Shown here in pieces: positions 11,401 to 22,400 of a stretch of 32,304 bases of DNA. Both the position numbers and the translations under genes were made by a program. The notes under the pieces are model-generated. The model had not been told where the DNA came from. It made no database searches and saw nothing but the letters and a program-made list of their open reading frames with translations. Positions within the stretch are counted from its first letter, which is position 1, and the number at the start of each line of letters is the position of its first letter. Source of the stretch: Klebsormidium nitens (lineage: Eukaryota > Streptophyta > Klebsormidiophyceae > Klebsormidiales > Klebsormidiaceae); contig DF237498.1 in the NCBI GenBank assembly GCA_000708835.1, forward strand, positions 28,929-61,232, written 5' to 3'.

Positions 11401-14400
11401 AAGAGAAATAGGGAGCTTTGCGCCCCACTTCTACAGGGAATCAACAAACTTTCAGCATTTATGAGAAACTATCCATACCTAGATCGGGGTAGAGGGTTTC
11501 CGGGTCCGAGTGCCCGAGCAGAATATCTGTGATCCCCGTCATCTGGAAGGCCATCAGGTGGTTGAAGTAGTACGGAACGAAGAGGGCGACCGTATCGGAC
11601 GGGTCGCACAGCGCCAGCACGACGTTCACAAACGCCTGCGAAAAGACCGTTGGAAATCACTTCCTTTTGCGATTGAGCACATTGCTGGAACTGTGCAGAA
11701 TGTGTGTGCTTGGCAGATGTACAAGGTGCGCATCAGACCAGCGGCCCCGATATTCCAGCTTCAATGAGACGCCAGCACGACTTTCACAAACAAAAAGGAA
11801 AGGATGCTCTTTACTCCCTTCTCCGGACAAGCGTATTGTGGGTTGTTAGTAGGATGAGTGTGCACGTTTTCAGAAGCATGGCGTCCATTACGTCAGCCCC
11901 AAAGCGGCACTTCCACTGAGCTTGAGTCATTAAGCGGACAACTGACAACTAGGGCTTCGGAGGAAGCTTAGCACTGGATGCTTAATGATGGCTAAGCAAA
12001 GCGACGAGAAAGCTCCGCTACTTAGAATCGTGTTTGCCTGACGTGTCCAAAAAGGCCGCATGTTACTGTAAACTGTCTCAAGTGACCAATCGAAGAACAT
12101 ATCGAGCACAAGACTCGGAGCTACAAAACCGCACTTCAGTTGGAAAGGTTAGGTGAAAGCAGCTCAGCTTGTAGCGACAGTGATGCAATTTTCGTGACTA
12201 AAAAGCTGAGTCCACGGAGTTTGGCCGATATGCATGCAGATTGTTCGCCAGCAAGTCGTTGTCTGCTGATGTTTTAACAATCCATTGGAGTGCACAAGTA
12301 CCAGATGGTTGAAAGGCAAGCTCACCTGGTTTGCACCCGCTGTTACCATGACCTCTGAGTTATGCAGACCGTTCTCCTTTCGAAGCTGCGAAGTGGATAC
12401 ATTGGCTCAGAGTCAGCTTTCACGCCATCAGTTGAATCCATGTTGGCCTTTGCGAAGAGACCAAGAGGCTCGTGTAGATTGGACGACCTTTTTTTAGAAT
12501 ATATCTGGAAGTCAGCCTCAACCCTGACTTTCGGAGGCAGGATCGGATACTGTCAGTAATGTTGAGTCGGAAGAGGCCCTGTAGACATTAGACACACTGT
12601 TCTCTTCGTCTTCCAACTCCATAATCGAGTTGAACTCTGTCACATGATTCAAGTTGGAACTGACTCGACGGAATCCGCAACTGAATGCGCGTCTATAACA
12701 GCTTTATTCTGCAGTATATCGATTGACTCAGAGCAGGAACGGATGGTGTTGAATACGTCAGAGCGCATTCAGTAGAGGAAAAGTGGGCAAAGTGCGTGGG
12801 CTACGGGCAACTGCTTCAAACGACTCTTTCTGCACCTTCAGATCAACATCTGAACAAGCGCCCGTAGACGATCACATAGACAAGCTAAAGGAGGTGAATT
12901 TTGCTACCCTGCTTATCTGGGAGTCCAGACTCCTGCACGCGGTCTCTTCTTGACGACGAGACGTTCGATCTTTCAACGTCTTTGAGTAACGGCTGTCGTT
13001 TTGCATGATAGCATCTGCTCAAGGTTACCTTCTCTCGAAGGGCCTCTCTAAGCTCCGGTAGTCCATCGTCGGCGCCATAGCCGCTTGTCCGCGCTTCGAA
13101 GACCAGCTCCTTGGCCTTTTCAAGAGCACTGCAAACAGAGAACATAGAGGTCACAGCTTGCCTAAGATCATCCTGAAAGAACTTCCAACCTTTTTGCGCT
13201 GCACAAGGCGTCCTGTTAAAGTGAGCGTGCTTCGATGTGTTTGTCTCTACATCTCCAAATGCCTTCTCGACAAAAATAAATGTCATCACAGAGACACTTG
13301 AATGAGGATAGAGAGCTTGTATCATGACCGGTCAAAGAGTGGCATGCTGGTCCAGAATGTCCATCTAGCAAGCATGCTTCCTTCTTTTCCATCTCAAATG
13401 TGCTTTTTCCCCTAAGTAAGTGTACTGCTTTCCTCTTTCTCCATCTTTAACATATGCTTTCAGCAAGAGCAAGTGTCAATCAGGAACCAGAAATCCTTTT
13501 TGTGGGTGAGGTTTCCTTGGTACAGAGGTCACTACTGGCAGTGGTCACATGAGATCTGATCCGAATTTCATGCCTAGATATAAACTTTCCATGTTCCTAC
13601 TTCTCAGTTTCATTTGCGCCAAACAGAAGAGAGCTTGCCTTGCTGGGGGTTGCCAGTGCACAATCCCTTGCGCCAGTGACATGACGTCGGAACTGCCCCG
13701 GAGCATCTCTTGCATCTGACAGAATAGAAGGCCGCTATTTGCTTGGCTCATCAAGGAGTGGAAAGAGCTTCCTGTGTCAAAAATTTGCTATAGATTGCGT
13801 ATGATTAATGAAAGAACCTAGAAGACTTTGACTTTGATAGCTGCTTTAGCATCAAGCGCATTGATGCCTGAGAAGTGGATCAGGCCCATGCAGGAAGATT
13901 TATTTTGGGACTTATCTATGGTGCTACAGCATGTAACTTACAGGGTTCAGGGAGAGTGTCCACTCCTTGAAAGATGGCTTGAAACCGGGAGGTGTTACAC
14001 CTCCTATTTCAAAGCCAGGTTCTAGATAGTCTTTTCTTGGGTAGTGGCAGATAAGTAGAGTGTCTTTTGTGCACTTTCACAGTGTCATAAGCATTCCAGC
14101 ACTCCAAAACAGTTTCTGTTGACGCGCCAGCGTTTCCCTGCAAACACGCACGCCGCGACCAACCGGGTCCTGCTTGATGGTCACAATCCCCAATGCTATA
14201 CCAATCCTAGTTCCTCTTTGCCCCTGGCCAACACTATCACCAACTCAATTCACCCTTTTAAGAAACAATAACGACGCACTCTTTTGAAATCAGGAATAAA
14301 GTGCTTCATACCTGGACAATGCAGGGATCGTCAGTGGCCTGTATTCGTCTCGACACGACCGGCTGCGAAACATCTCTTTCTTGCATCCCACTCTTATCCG

Positions 14401-14608
14401 TTCCTCCCATCTCTTGTACTGTAACCCCGCTAGAATGAAGAGCTCGAGAGATTTGTAAGTCTCTCCTATGAAAGAGCGGTTTGTTGCCGCCAAGCGACAC
14501 AGGTATCGTCAGTGAGAGACTGTGAAGGACAGCACTGGCAGACTCAGGGCGTCTGAAGTTGAGCTTGGCGAAGGCTCGAGTGCCGGACAATGCTGCTTGG
14601 GCGCACAT
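8487..14608 (-). CDS. ISS1: ISS1/VAS1-type aromatic/methionine aminotransferase (PLP, class I)
   Basis: Nine exons (complement): 14312-14608, 13639-13715, 13029-13128, 12326-12385, 11479-11635, 10871-10980, 10058-10116, 9271-9379, 8487-8945. All junction phases agree and the sum is 1428 nt, 475 aa plus stop. It matches plant ISS1/VAS1 from memory along its length: SLAQGIVHWQPP, YGADDGLPELREAL, VTAGANQ, TTPNNPTG, VLDNTYE (Asp for the PLP pyridine nitrogen), SFSKAYGMMGWRVGY (Schiff-base lysine) and GAPGYVRVAF (substrate-carboxylate arginine). The family transaminates aromatic amino acids and methionine with 2-oxo acids, tying methionine, auxin and ethylene metabolism together. Exon 1 adds about 75 residues rich in Ser, Ala and Arg and poor in acids ahead of the conserved start, probably an organelle transit peptide. 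Arabidopsis VAS1 is cytosolic and lacks this leader. Intron 2 uses a GC donor. Confidence 0.93.
13637..13638 (-). other. Non-canonical GC splice donor (GC-AG intron)
   Basis: Reading the minus strand, exon 2 of the aminotransferase ends CCAGCAAG and the intron begins GCAAGC, an otherwise strong donor with C in place of T. The next exon begins at 13128. Joining there keeps the frame and gives QPPASALEKAKELV, matching QPPQKALDKVKELV of plant VAS1. No GT donor nearby keeps both frame and similarity. Confidence 0.8.
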
Positions 14609-14653
14609 ACCTAGGTAGACCCTGGTCAGGTCAACTAACGACGCTCATAAACA

Positions 14654-15460
14654 TTGGACATCCAGAAAAGGTGGTGCGGATCTTCTCTTTCTCATAAGCC
14701 CATCAAAGGGATGGGGCGGATGCAACAATGCTGCGAGCTTGAAAAGGTGGTGCCACGATTGTTCATCATGATCATGCTGCATCAGATGCATCTAGATGAT
14801 AGAGCTCAGGAGTCAGCTGCACAGCGGTTCTGGCATCTGCATGGCGCGTCTCTGCTCGCGCTTGCTGCTGGCGTTTTGGCAAACCCTCGATGGATCGAAA
14901 CCCTGTACAATTGTGCGATATCGAGTTGGCGCGGCCTTACATTTCCACCCAACTCCCCCGGGCACTGGGCCACTGCAGCATACGCGATGACCATAAGGAC
15001 TCGAGTGGACCATAAGGTCTCGAGCCCGACCCTTACCGCGCAGTGGCAGACCATTCCCAACTTGACTGCCGACTGGATTGCAGCCTAGTTGCCAGCTTGC
15101 CTAGCAATGCATCAGGGAAACCGGCCATCCCTGTCAAGAAGAGCTGTAGGTGCTGAGCTGGCAATGGCGGACCTTGGCGGCTCATTGGCACTCCTTGGAG
15201 GCTCCCTGACGGGCGAAATGTCTCCCGTCTGGCCAAGCATCCACGTCAGCTTGAGATGCTTCTACAGACATCTGAAGAGGTTTCCAGGGGCATCTTCGAG
15301 CAAGACGGCAGGCATTTGGCGCTCCTTGCATGCACGCAAAGTGGCATGGCTGCCTTCTAGGTTCGCAAGGCTGCAGAGCAGTTTGCAACAGGGTCGGAAG
15401 AAGCGGATTTTTGAGAAAAGGAGGCAGGCCAGCGGAGAGCAGGGAATCCGCAGGGACCAG
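14654..15460 (+). other. Two collinear ORFs split by one TAG; possible leader exons, unproven
   Basis: An ORF from 14654 to a TAG at 15086-15088 continues in the same frame from 15089 to 15460, where GGGACCAG meets GTGAGT, a good donor. The second part is basic (KKRIFEKRRQASGEQGIRR). I recognise no domain. The first ORF starts only 45 bp from the oppositely oriented aminotransferase start, so this DNA may simply be promoter and 5' UTR. If 15089-15460 is an exon of the primase-helicase gene, its phase (0) does not fit the exon at 16471 without another exon in between. Confidence 0.2.
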
Positions 15461-16470
15461 GTGAGTCCTCTTGACTTTCTCGTGCGCGTGTTGTATCCAC
15501 GCCGCTGGGGAGGTGAATTGAATGTTCTCGAGCTCAAAGAAGCATCTGCTGTAGGGATGCTTTCGAGACTATGGGGGCCCTTTAATTAGGAGCCTGCTTG
15601 CAGGCTGATTTTCGGGCCACTTAGGGGGCTGATTTTGGTTCGTTGAGCTAACAGGCGCTTGCTGTGTAGCTCAGATTTGCGTCTGCTGGGGTTCTGATTG
15701 CTTGCTTTGATTGCAGACATGCTTTCTTGGCTGAAGTCTGGGGGATGGAAAGCACGGGAATCGTGATGAAATTGGGTTCAGTGTGAGTGTATGCTGGGCC
15801 TGAGGCCTCAGTGGGATACTTTAGTTGAGGGCTTTGGAACTGTGGTGACATGCTGGCAGATTCAAAGTTTGTGTGCGGGGCCAACGTGTACAGTCTGCTC
15901 TATTGCATGCATGCAACGAAAGAAGAGAGGTTCAGCTCTTGGCTGGCGCATCATCAAGGCTTACTTGCTTCAACTTCAAGAATCTCTATTGTGTCAGCTT
16001 GATACCATAGCCAAGTGAGGAAATCAGCTGCAGTCTGGTCTTTTCTGTCTTGCAGGTTGCACTTCAACGCATTGTGTGCTGTACTCAGTGGAGTGAAAGG
16101 ACATGGCGCAAAAGACAAACCTTGAGCAGGTGTGACCCCACTTCCCTGCTTATTAGTAGTAGGCAACAATTGCTACCCTGTGGCAAACCTGCCCTTCACA
16201 TCTAGTGGTGGACCACACCTTGTCAAATACTATTAGGACACTCCCTCTTTGCCTCTTCGAGCCATTTGCAAGGTGTGGTCCACAAGTCAGGCCGGCCATG
16301 CCTTGGTTTTAATGAGAGGCTGCAGGTTGTGTGGCCTTTCCTAAAGTCACTTCGATGCATCCTAGGTCAGACCTCATGATTGATGCATAAAGAACCAGTG
16401 CTCCTTGAAAGCACTTTGGCCACCATGCTTCTTAAAGTTTGCCCGTGACACTTCACTAGTTTTTCTGCAG
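15461..16470. other. Gene-poor stretch upstream of the ubiquitin-like exon
   Basis: This holds one hairpin element (16208-16283) and a possible small exon at 16056-16129 (acceptor TCTTGCAG, donor GAGCAG then GTGTGA). The phase of that small exon does not link its neighbours, so I do not adopt it. Near 15589-15607 the string AGCCTGCTTGCAGGCT is a short palindrome. I see nothing else. Confidence 0.3.
16208..16283. repeat. Hairpin element copy 1
   Basis: A 76-bp element has inverted ends GTGGACCACACCTTG and CAAGGTGTGGTCCAC and an interior related to the other copies (TATTAGGACACTCCCTCTTT). It is followed by GGCCGGCCATGCC, also seen beside other copies. It lies upstream of the first supported exon of the primase-helicase gene. 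Confidence 0.75.
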
Positions 16471-19400
16471 CGTCCACTGCCCAAACTGGGAGCAGCCCCA
16501 GGCGTCCAGATTCAGCCGTCCTAAGCGCCTTCTCATGCGCATGGGAAGCAAGCCAGGAAAGCAGCTTCTCGCCCTCGGAGGTGCGCAGGTTCGTGAGGGC
16601 GTCGCTGACAGGCTCGCCAGAAGTATCAAAGAGGGGTCACCGCGTCTTCCGCAAGTATGCAGGCAGCGTCTGTCAGCGCGCTCGCCAGGAGCTGGGGGCT
16701 GCAGGCCTTCTGTGGACAGAAGCAGCCTGGGAGAGCAGCCTGGCGGCGGCCATGACTGGGCTCGAGTCGCTGGCAACTTCCATGGAAGTCGGGTTGCTGG
16801 ACGGTTTCAACTCCCTTTTGTGTTCAGTCAAGAGCGCTCACATGGAGGGGCTCAAGCACCCCGCAAGCGGTCCGGGGAGAGCGGAGCGCGGCGCCTGTCA
16901 TGTGCAAGAAGGAGGTGGGGGCAAGGCTGCTGCCGAGCATCAGACAGCTGGGGCCTCTGGGACTGGGGAGGAGCGGCGCCCAATCTGCTGTCCAGTCAAG
17001 GCTCCGGGGGGAAGGTCGGTTCAGCTTCAGATGCCCCCGGCCGCTAATGTTGGAGCCTTGAAGGGCGCAATTGCGGAGCGCATCGCCATCCCTTCGTCTG
17101 AGCAGAAGCTGGTGGCGCGAGGCAAGCAGCTGCGCAACGCAAGCCGGCTGGAGCAGCTGTGCAGCGGGGAGGCGCTTGATGTTGCGCTGAACCTCGCGCT
17201 TGCTGGAGGCGGGGAGGACGAGAGAGAAGCCGATGAGCGCACAACCAAGGTAAGTGCGCACACCGCTGGTGGTGTGCATATCCAATAGGATCTTTGAGTG
17301 GCCCGCTCTTGCCCTTAGGCCTCTGCCGACCTTTCCCGCACTGGCACTGTGGCTCGTCCTTCTCAGTCCACTACCCGGTACTTGATTCAATTGCACGATT
17401 CGTCAGCACGTGCAAGATAGCAAGCGGGCCAAAACGAAACCTGCAAGAACATGGTCGAGGAGCTTGCTGGTCCGCCTGCCATTCAACCATCAAAGTCAGG
17501 CCATGCCACACGAAATGCGAACATTGATGTGAGAATTGGACCTGCAGGTGCAGGCGCCCTCAAACAACGCACGCGGCCTCTTCAACCCCAGCGATTTCAG
17601 CAACTTCCAGCTCAGTCTGAGAGAGGAGCGCAGGCAGCTAGCAGCCGCGCAAGAGCAAAGAGCTGCCAGCAACAACTCTCAGGTCAGCAAGTTGAGAGAA
17701 CTGAGTACCTTCTGACACTTGGACACATGCACGGTCAAGTCCGTCTAGGCAGTGCCCACCAGTTGCCGCCCTCGGCGGACCACACCTTGCAGATGGTCCA
17801 TAGGGTCAAAGAGTGACTTTCCTTAATAACCATTGACAAGGTGTGGTCCACGAAGTGCGAAACACAACCTTGCATACCATCTGGTTCTTGTTTGTTGAAT
17901 TGGCTGGTTGGGCTTATGGGCTGGACCACATCCTGCATACGGCTCTTTTTAGCAAAAAGCGGAACTGTAAGAATAACTGGCAAGGTGTGGTCCAAGACCA
18001 TACCTGCTTGCTATGTCCTTTTCTGATTAGTCGGGACGCTCGTTAGCTGTCGGAGCCCCCACTCCCAAACTTCAAGACATCTGTGTGAAGGGCTGCTCAC
18101 CTCACAAGAAGGATCCTGCTCGAGATGCAACTTTTCTGCCTTTGGCGCATGCGCAGCTCTCATGTATGCTCGTCTGAAAGGAAGGACCTTGTCGAGTTTT
18201 TTACTAACTGGATTCTTCTTTGCTTTGAGCGACTTGCTAATACATCCTGTCCCAACAGGTACCATCGGGAGCGCGCCGTCCCAATGAATCGGACGAAGAG
18301 CTCTCACAAGAGAAGGAAGGGACCAGGCGATGCAGGCCGCGCAGGATTGACGATGACTCGGATGAAGAGCGCCGCCCTCAGCACAAGCGCAAGGTTATCC
18401 TGTCCCAGTCGTCGTCAGGCTCTGACTCTGGTGAAGGGCTGGTAGGTCCGCTTCCTAAAAAGGTAAGCAACCGCGCCCAACTTGCAAGTTGGCAAGGCAC
18501 GTGCCCCTCCTTGTGACCAGCCATTCGAATCCAGCCTGCTCTCATGCCGTCGACAGAGGAAGGTGTTGACTTGTGCTGACGGATGAAGGGACTCCTTTTC
18601 AGAAGGGATGGTAAACAAATTCACTTACTAGTTCAGCTTCAGCCCGACAATACCAGCGCATGCTATTGGCACTTTCGCTGACACTTTGCTCCTTGGAGAA
18701 GGGCCTGGTCAACTCCTGTCGAACAGCACGTACTTTCTTGCAGGCAAGAGACGAACTTGAGCACCATCAGCATTCAGCCCTCGCCAGCGAGGACGAGTCG
18801 CAGGGCTCGGAAACAGAAGGGGAGGGCGAGGACATCGAGGGGGCAGAATTGGAGAGCGCAACAGAATCCTCGGATGAGGAGACCTCGCAGGACCGCGAGA
18901 TGATTGACGACGCAAGCCAGGAGGAAGAGAGCCCCGTCATTAGGGCCGGCCAACTTGCAACACTGGAATCTTCCGATTCCAAGTCTCTTTCTCAGATTCT
19001 GGGGGGGCACTTCAAGCGGCGGGCCCCAAAGAGGGCATCCATCCCGCTTCGAACAGGGCGCCGGTCCCGGGTGGTGCTTTCATCACCAGAACCCTCATCT
19101 CAAGCTGGCAGCCAAGCCTCGTGCCAAAGCCATGCCGCAAAAGACGAGGAGCTCGGGGTTGCTGACGCTGATCAGCTGATGCCTGAAGCTGCCGACGGCA
19201 GCTCGCTGTCAGAGCCCGAGGAAGATAGCTATGGCTGGTGGGACGGCTTTGCCATGGACTCCGAGGACGACTCGCGCCTGGTGGACGACTTTGCGAAGTG
19301 CGTGATTGTGCCACGTGCGCATCCAACGGTAAGTCAAGCGCTTCATCCCGGCTTTAGAAGCATATTCAGGAAAGCAATCGTAGTCAGGTACTGGACCACA

Positions 19401-22400
19401 CCTCGTCAGTGTTTCTTAGGAAAGTCACTTTTTGCCCCTGTGAACCATTGGCAAAGTGTGGTCCACCAAACAATACGTCAGGCCGACCGGGCCAGTACGT
19501 CAGGCCGGCCATCCCAGGCATAAAGAAAGCAGGTGGCAGAGCAGATTCAGCCTTGGACCACACCTTGTTAATGATTCTTTGGGAAACTCGGTTTCTGCCA
19601 CAGAAAGCCATGTGCAAGATGTGGTCCAATCGACTGCAAGTCATCCGGCCCATCCCATCCATGATCGTTATGAGTGCATCTTCAAGGCCGGATTCAAATA
19701 AGAAAGGCTTTGAAATGGGCGCATGCGGCAGGGTTTGCCATCATGCATTAGATCGAGGCTGTTAGAAAAAGCTCTGTCGAAGAAGTGGATGTTGTGGCTC
19801 CGTGTTAGCACTTGAAGGATTGTTACCCGCTTCTTACATCCTGTTATGCATGTGCAGCTCGGACGGGCGTCCCTCCTCACAGCCACCCCCGAGCGGGACG
19901 ATGGTGACCAGTCCATACCTTCTGCTCAGCCATCTGCGCCTGCCTCCCCGGCCGCCGGGCCCCAGGTCACTGGCTGCCTCAACAATCTGACAGACGCGCC
20001 TCAGTCTTTTAGCAGTGCGGGGCGAGGCCTGCGACTGGGCCAACCTGTTCGAGTGAGTTTTTAATCTGCTACCACCTAGCTGCCTCTTGGTGCCTTGGAT
20101 CCCGGGGTTTTCACAATAACTCTATCCCCTTCGACAGTAATGGAACCTCGGTCACCTCGCCGGTCGCCTTTCCACCAAACGGTTCCGCTGAGCTGCACGT
20201 CCCATGGGGCGAAAAAGTGTGAGATGAGGTACTCCAACCAGCCAACATAAGAGTAGAATTTCTCTCCCTCGTCCCACAAAAGGGCTGTTCCGTCTGGAGA
20301 GAGCTTCCACTGGCAGTAGTGCGAGGGGAATTTCTTGCTGCGCTCCTCCCCAAAGTATGTCCGATTCTTGAGTGTGCGCTCGATTGTAACAAGGTGTTCT
20401 CCAGCGGGCACATAAGGCAAGGGCTCCTCTTGCTCGTGGTAGTGCTCATAGAGCGTCTCTAAAATGGCGCTCTCATCAGCAGTCAGGGCCCTTGACAGGA
20501 CGAACCGACCCACGAAGCTTGTGGAGTAGCCCATCTTCGATACCTTATTGCTGTTTGCGGCTTCCCCCTAAGCCAGTCAACGAGCAACCCCCCTCACAGA
20601 CGACCTTGACTACCTGAATTCGATACTCTATTGCCCGCGAATGTTAGCCCTAAGTCAGGTCACAATCACCCTCGCCCGCTAATCGATGTGTCCAGACCAC
20701 CTGGGTGCACAGCAGCTCTCCTGCTCTTTGGTCCCTCTCCCGGGTGCGGTCGTGTCTCTTCCGTAGGTTCTGCGCACTCATGCACTGTGTACAACGTTTG
20801 TGCAGGAGAGAAGCGCGGGTGCTCAGACAGGATCGTTGACCGGACAGGATGCCCCTTCCGAGGAGCTGGTCGTGGACTCTGGCGCATCTACGCGCCCACG
20901 TGCTCTGCAGGTTGGGGCTACACCGGTAAGTTTTGGGCAAAGCATTCGCTTTCTTCGCCACGGCAAGTGCTTTCACAGGGTTTGTCCCAATCTCGAAGGC
21001 CAGCTACATCCATCTTTGTGCCTTCTCGGCAGAACAAGGCATGGTCGTTCTTTCGGGATCATCTTTTGAGCTCTCAAAACCCTCCTCAAGCCAAGTCCTT
21101 GGAAGAGGCCGGCCATCCTGTAGTTTTGCTGAGTGCGCGGGCGCAACTTGTGGTCGCCTCCTCAGAACGACTTGCTTCCTTACTTAAGGCTTGCTCATTG
21201 CAAGATATGCTCCGTCAGTCGCGCACTCTATGAATGTGTGCAAGTCCTTGTCATGCAGGCCTCGTCTGCTGAACGTCAGCTCGAAGAAGACGGCGCCATC
21301 ATTGTCCACAGGGAGCAGGACGGCAAGCTGTTCACCGTCAAGAAGGCGGAGTTGGGCACCTTCTTCTTTGCAAAGCGCAAGTTCACAAGGGAGCCGGTCA
21401 ATTACAAAGACCCTAAGGACGGGCCGCAGGGCTTCTGCAGACGCTACGGCGAGGTCCTCGGTCATCGGGTGGAGATTCGGCGCTTGTGCCCCTCCCGAGA
21501 ATTTGGATCCTACTCCAATTGGCCCACCGCATACCCTTTTCTAGAAGGGCAGCAACACCTCGAAGAGGCAATCAAGACTGGGTGCGTGTGCAAGCCCTAT
21601 CTGGACCTAGAGAGAGATGGGGGGCTGCCAGAGGGAGTGACGCTGGAGACGGTCATCCGGGCGTTTGAGGCGGCCACCATCGACATCTTTCGGGAGGACT
21701 ACGACATCGAGCTGCCTTCCGAGTCCTTCAACTTTCTGCCCTGCGACTACGGCCCTAGCGGCAAGTTTAGCCTGCACCTGGTGGTCTCGACTCACTCCCC
21801 CCAGTACGTCTACCGGTCCAACCTTGCTGCGCCTGTTGACCATCAAGGCGCCGGGCACCTCGCCAAGGAGCTCGCCCGGCGCTTGCCCCCGCGGTACGCC
21901 GAGCTTATTGACCAGTCGGTCTACACCAAGAACCGGGGGATTAGGCTCCCCTTCTGCTCAAAGCCCGCCACGCCGCGCAGCCGTCTCGTCCCCCTAGACG
22001 AGACGAAGCCGTACGCAGATGCGTGCATCACGTGGTTGGATGACCACATCCAAACCATCAAGGTGCCGGCCAGCCTGCCAGACGTAGTGGCAGCTAGACT
22101 CCCGCGCACCAGGCCCGAGCACTTTCGGTACCAGAGTGCCACGACGGCCAGCGCGTACGTGGTCCAGAGGTGCACCGAGCTGCTCCTGACTTTGCACCCG
22201 ACTGCATACCGCAAGGGCTCCGTATCAGCAAACTCTCTAAATTTCAGCTGGTACGACCGGAGCGAGCCGTGCTACTCGGGGCATGTGCACGAGGGTTCAC
22301 GTGACATCCTCGTCATCGCTGACCCCCAGCGCAACGCGGTCTTTGCCAAGTCCGACAGCGCGCGCCTTGAGCCGGCAACGGGCCGGTGCTGCAAGGTTCT

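Noticed and set aside
16535-17047. Alternative plus-strand frame of the ubiquitin-like exon
   Set aside because: Its composition is Gly/Arg/Ser-rich without a domain, whereas the other frame gives a full ubiquitin-like fold pattern and links in phase to the next exon.
18515-18545. Possible tRNA T-loop (ATTCGAATCC)
   Set aside because: There is no matching acceptor, D or anticodon arm upstream. I found no supportable tRNA or rRNA gene in the window.
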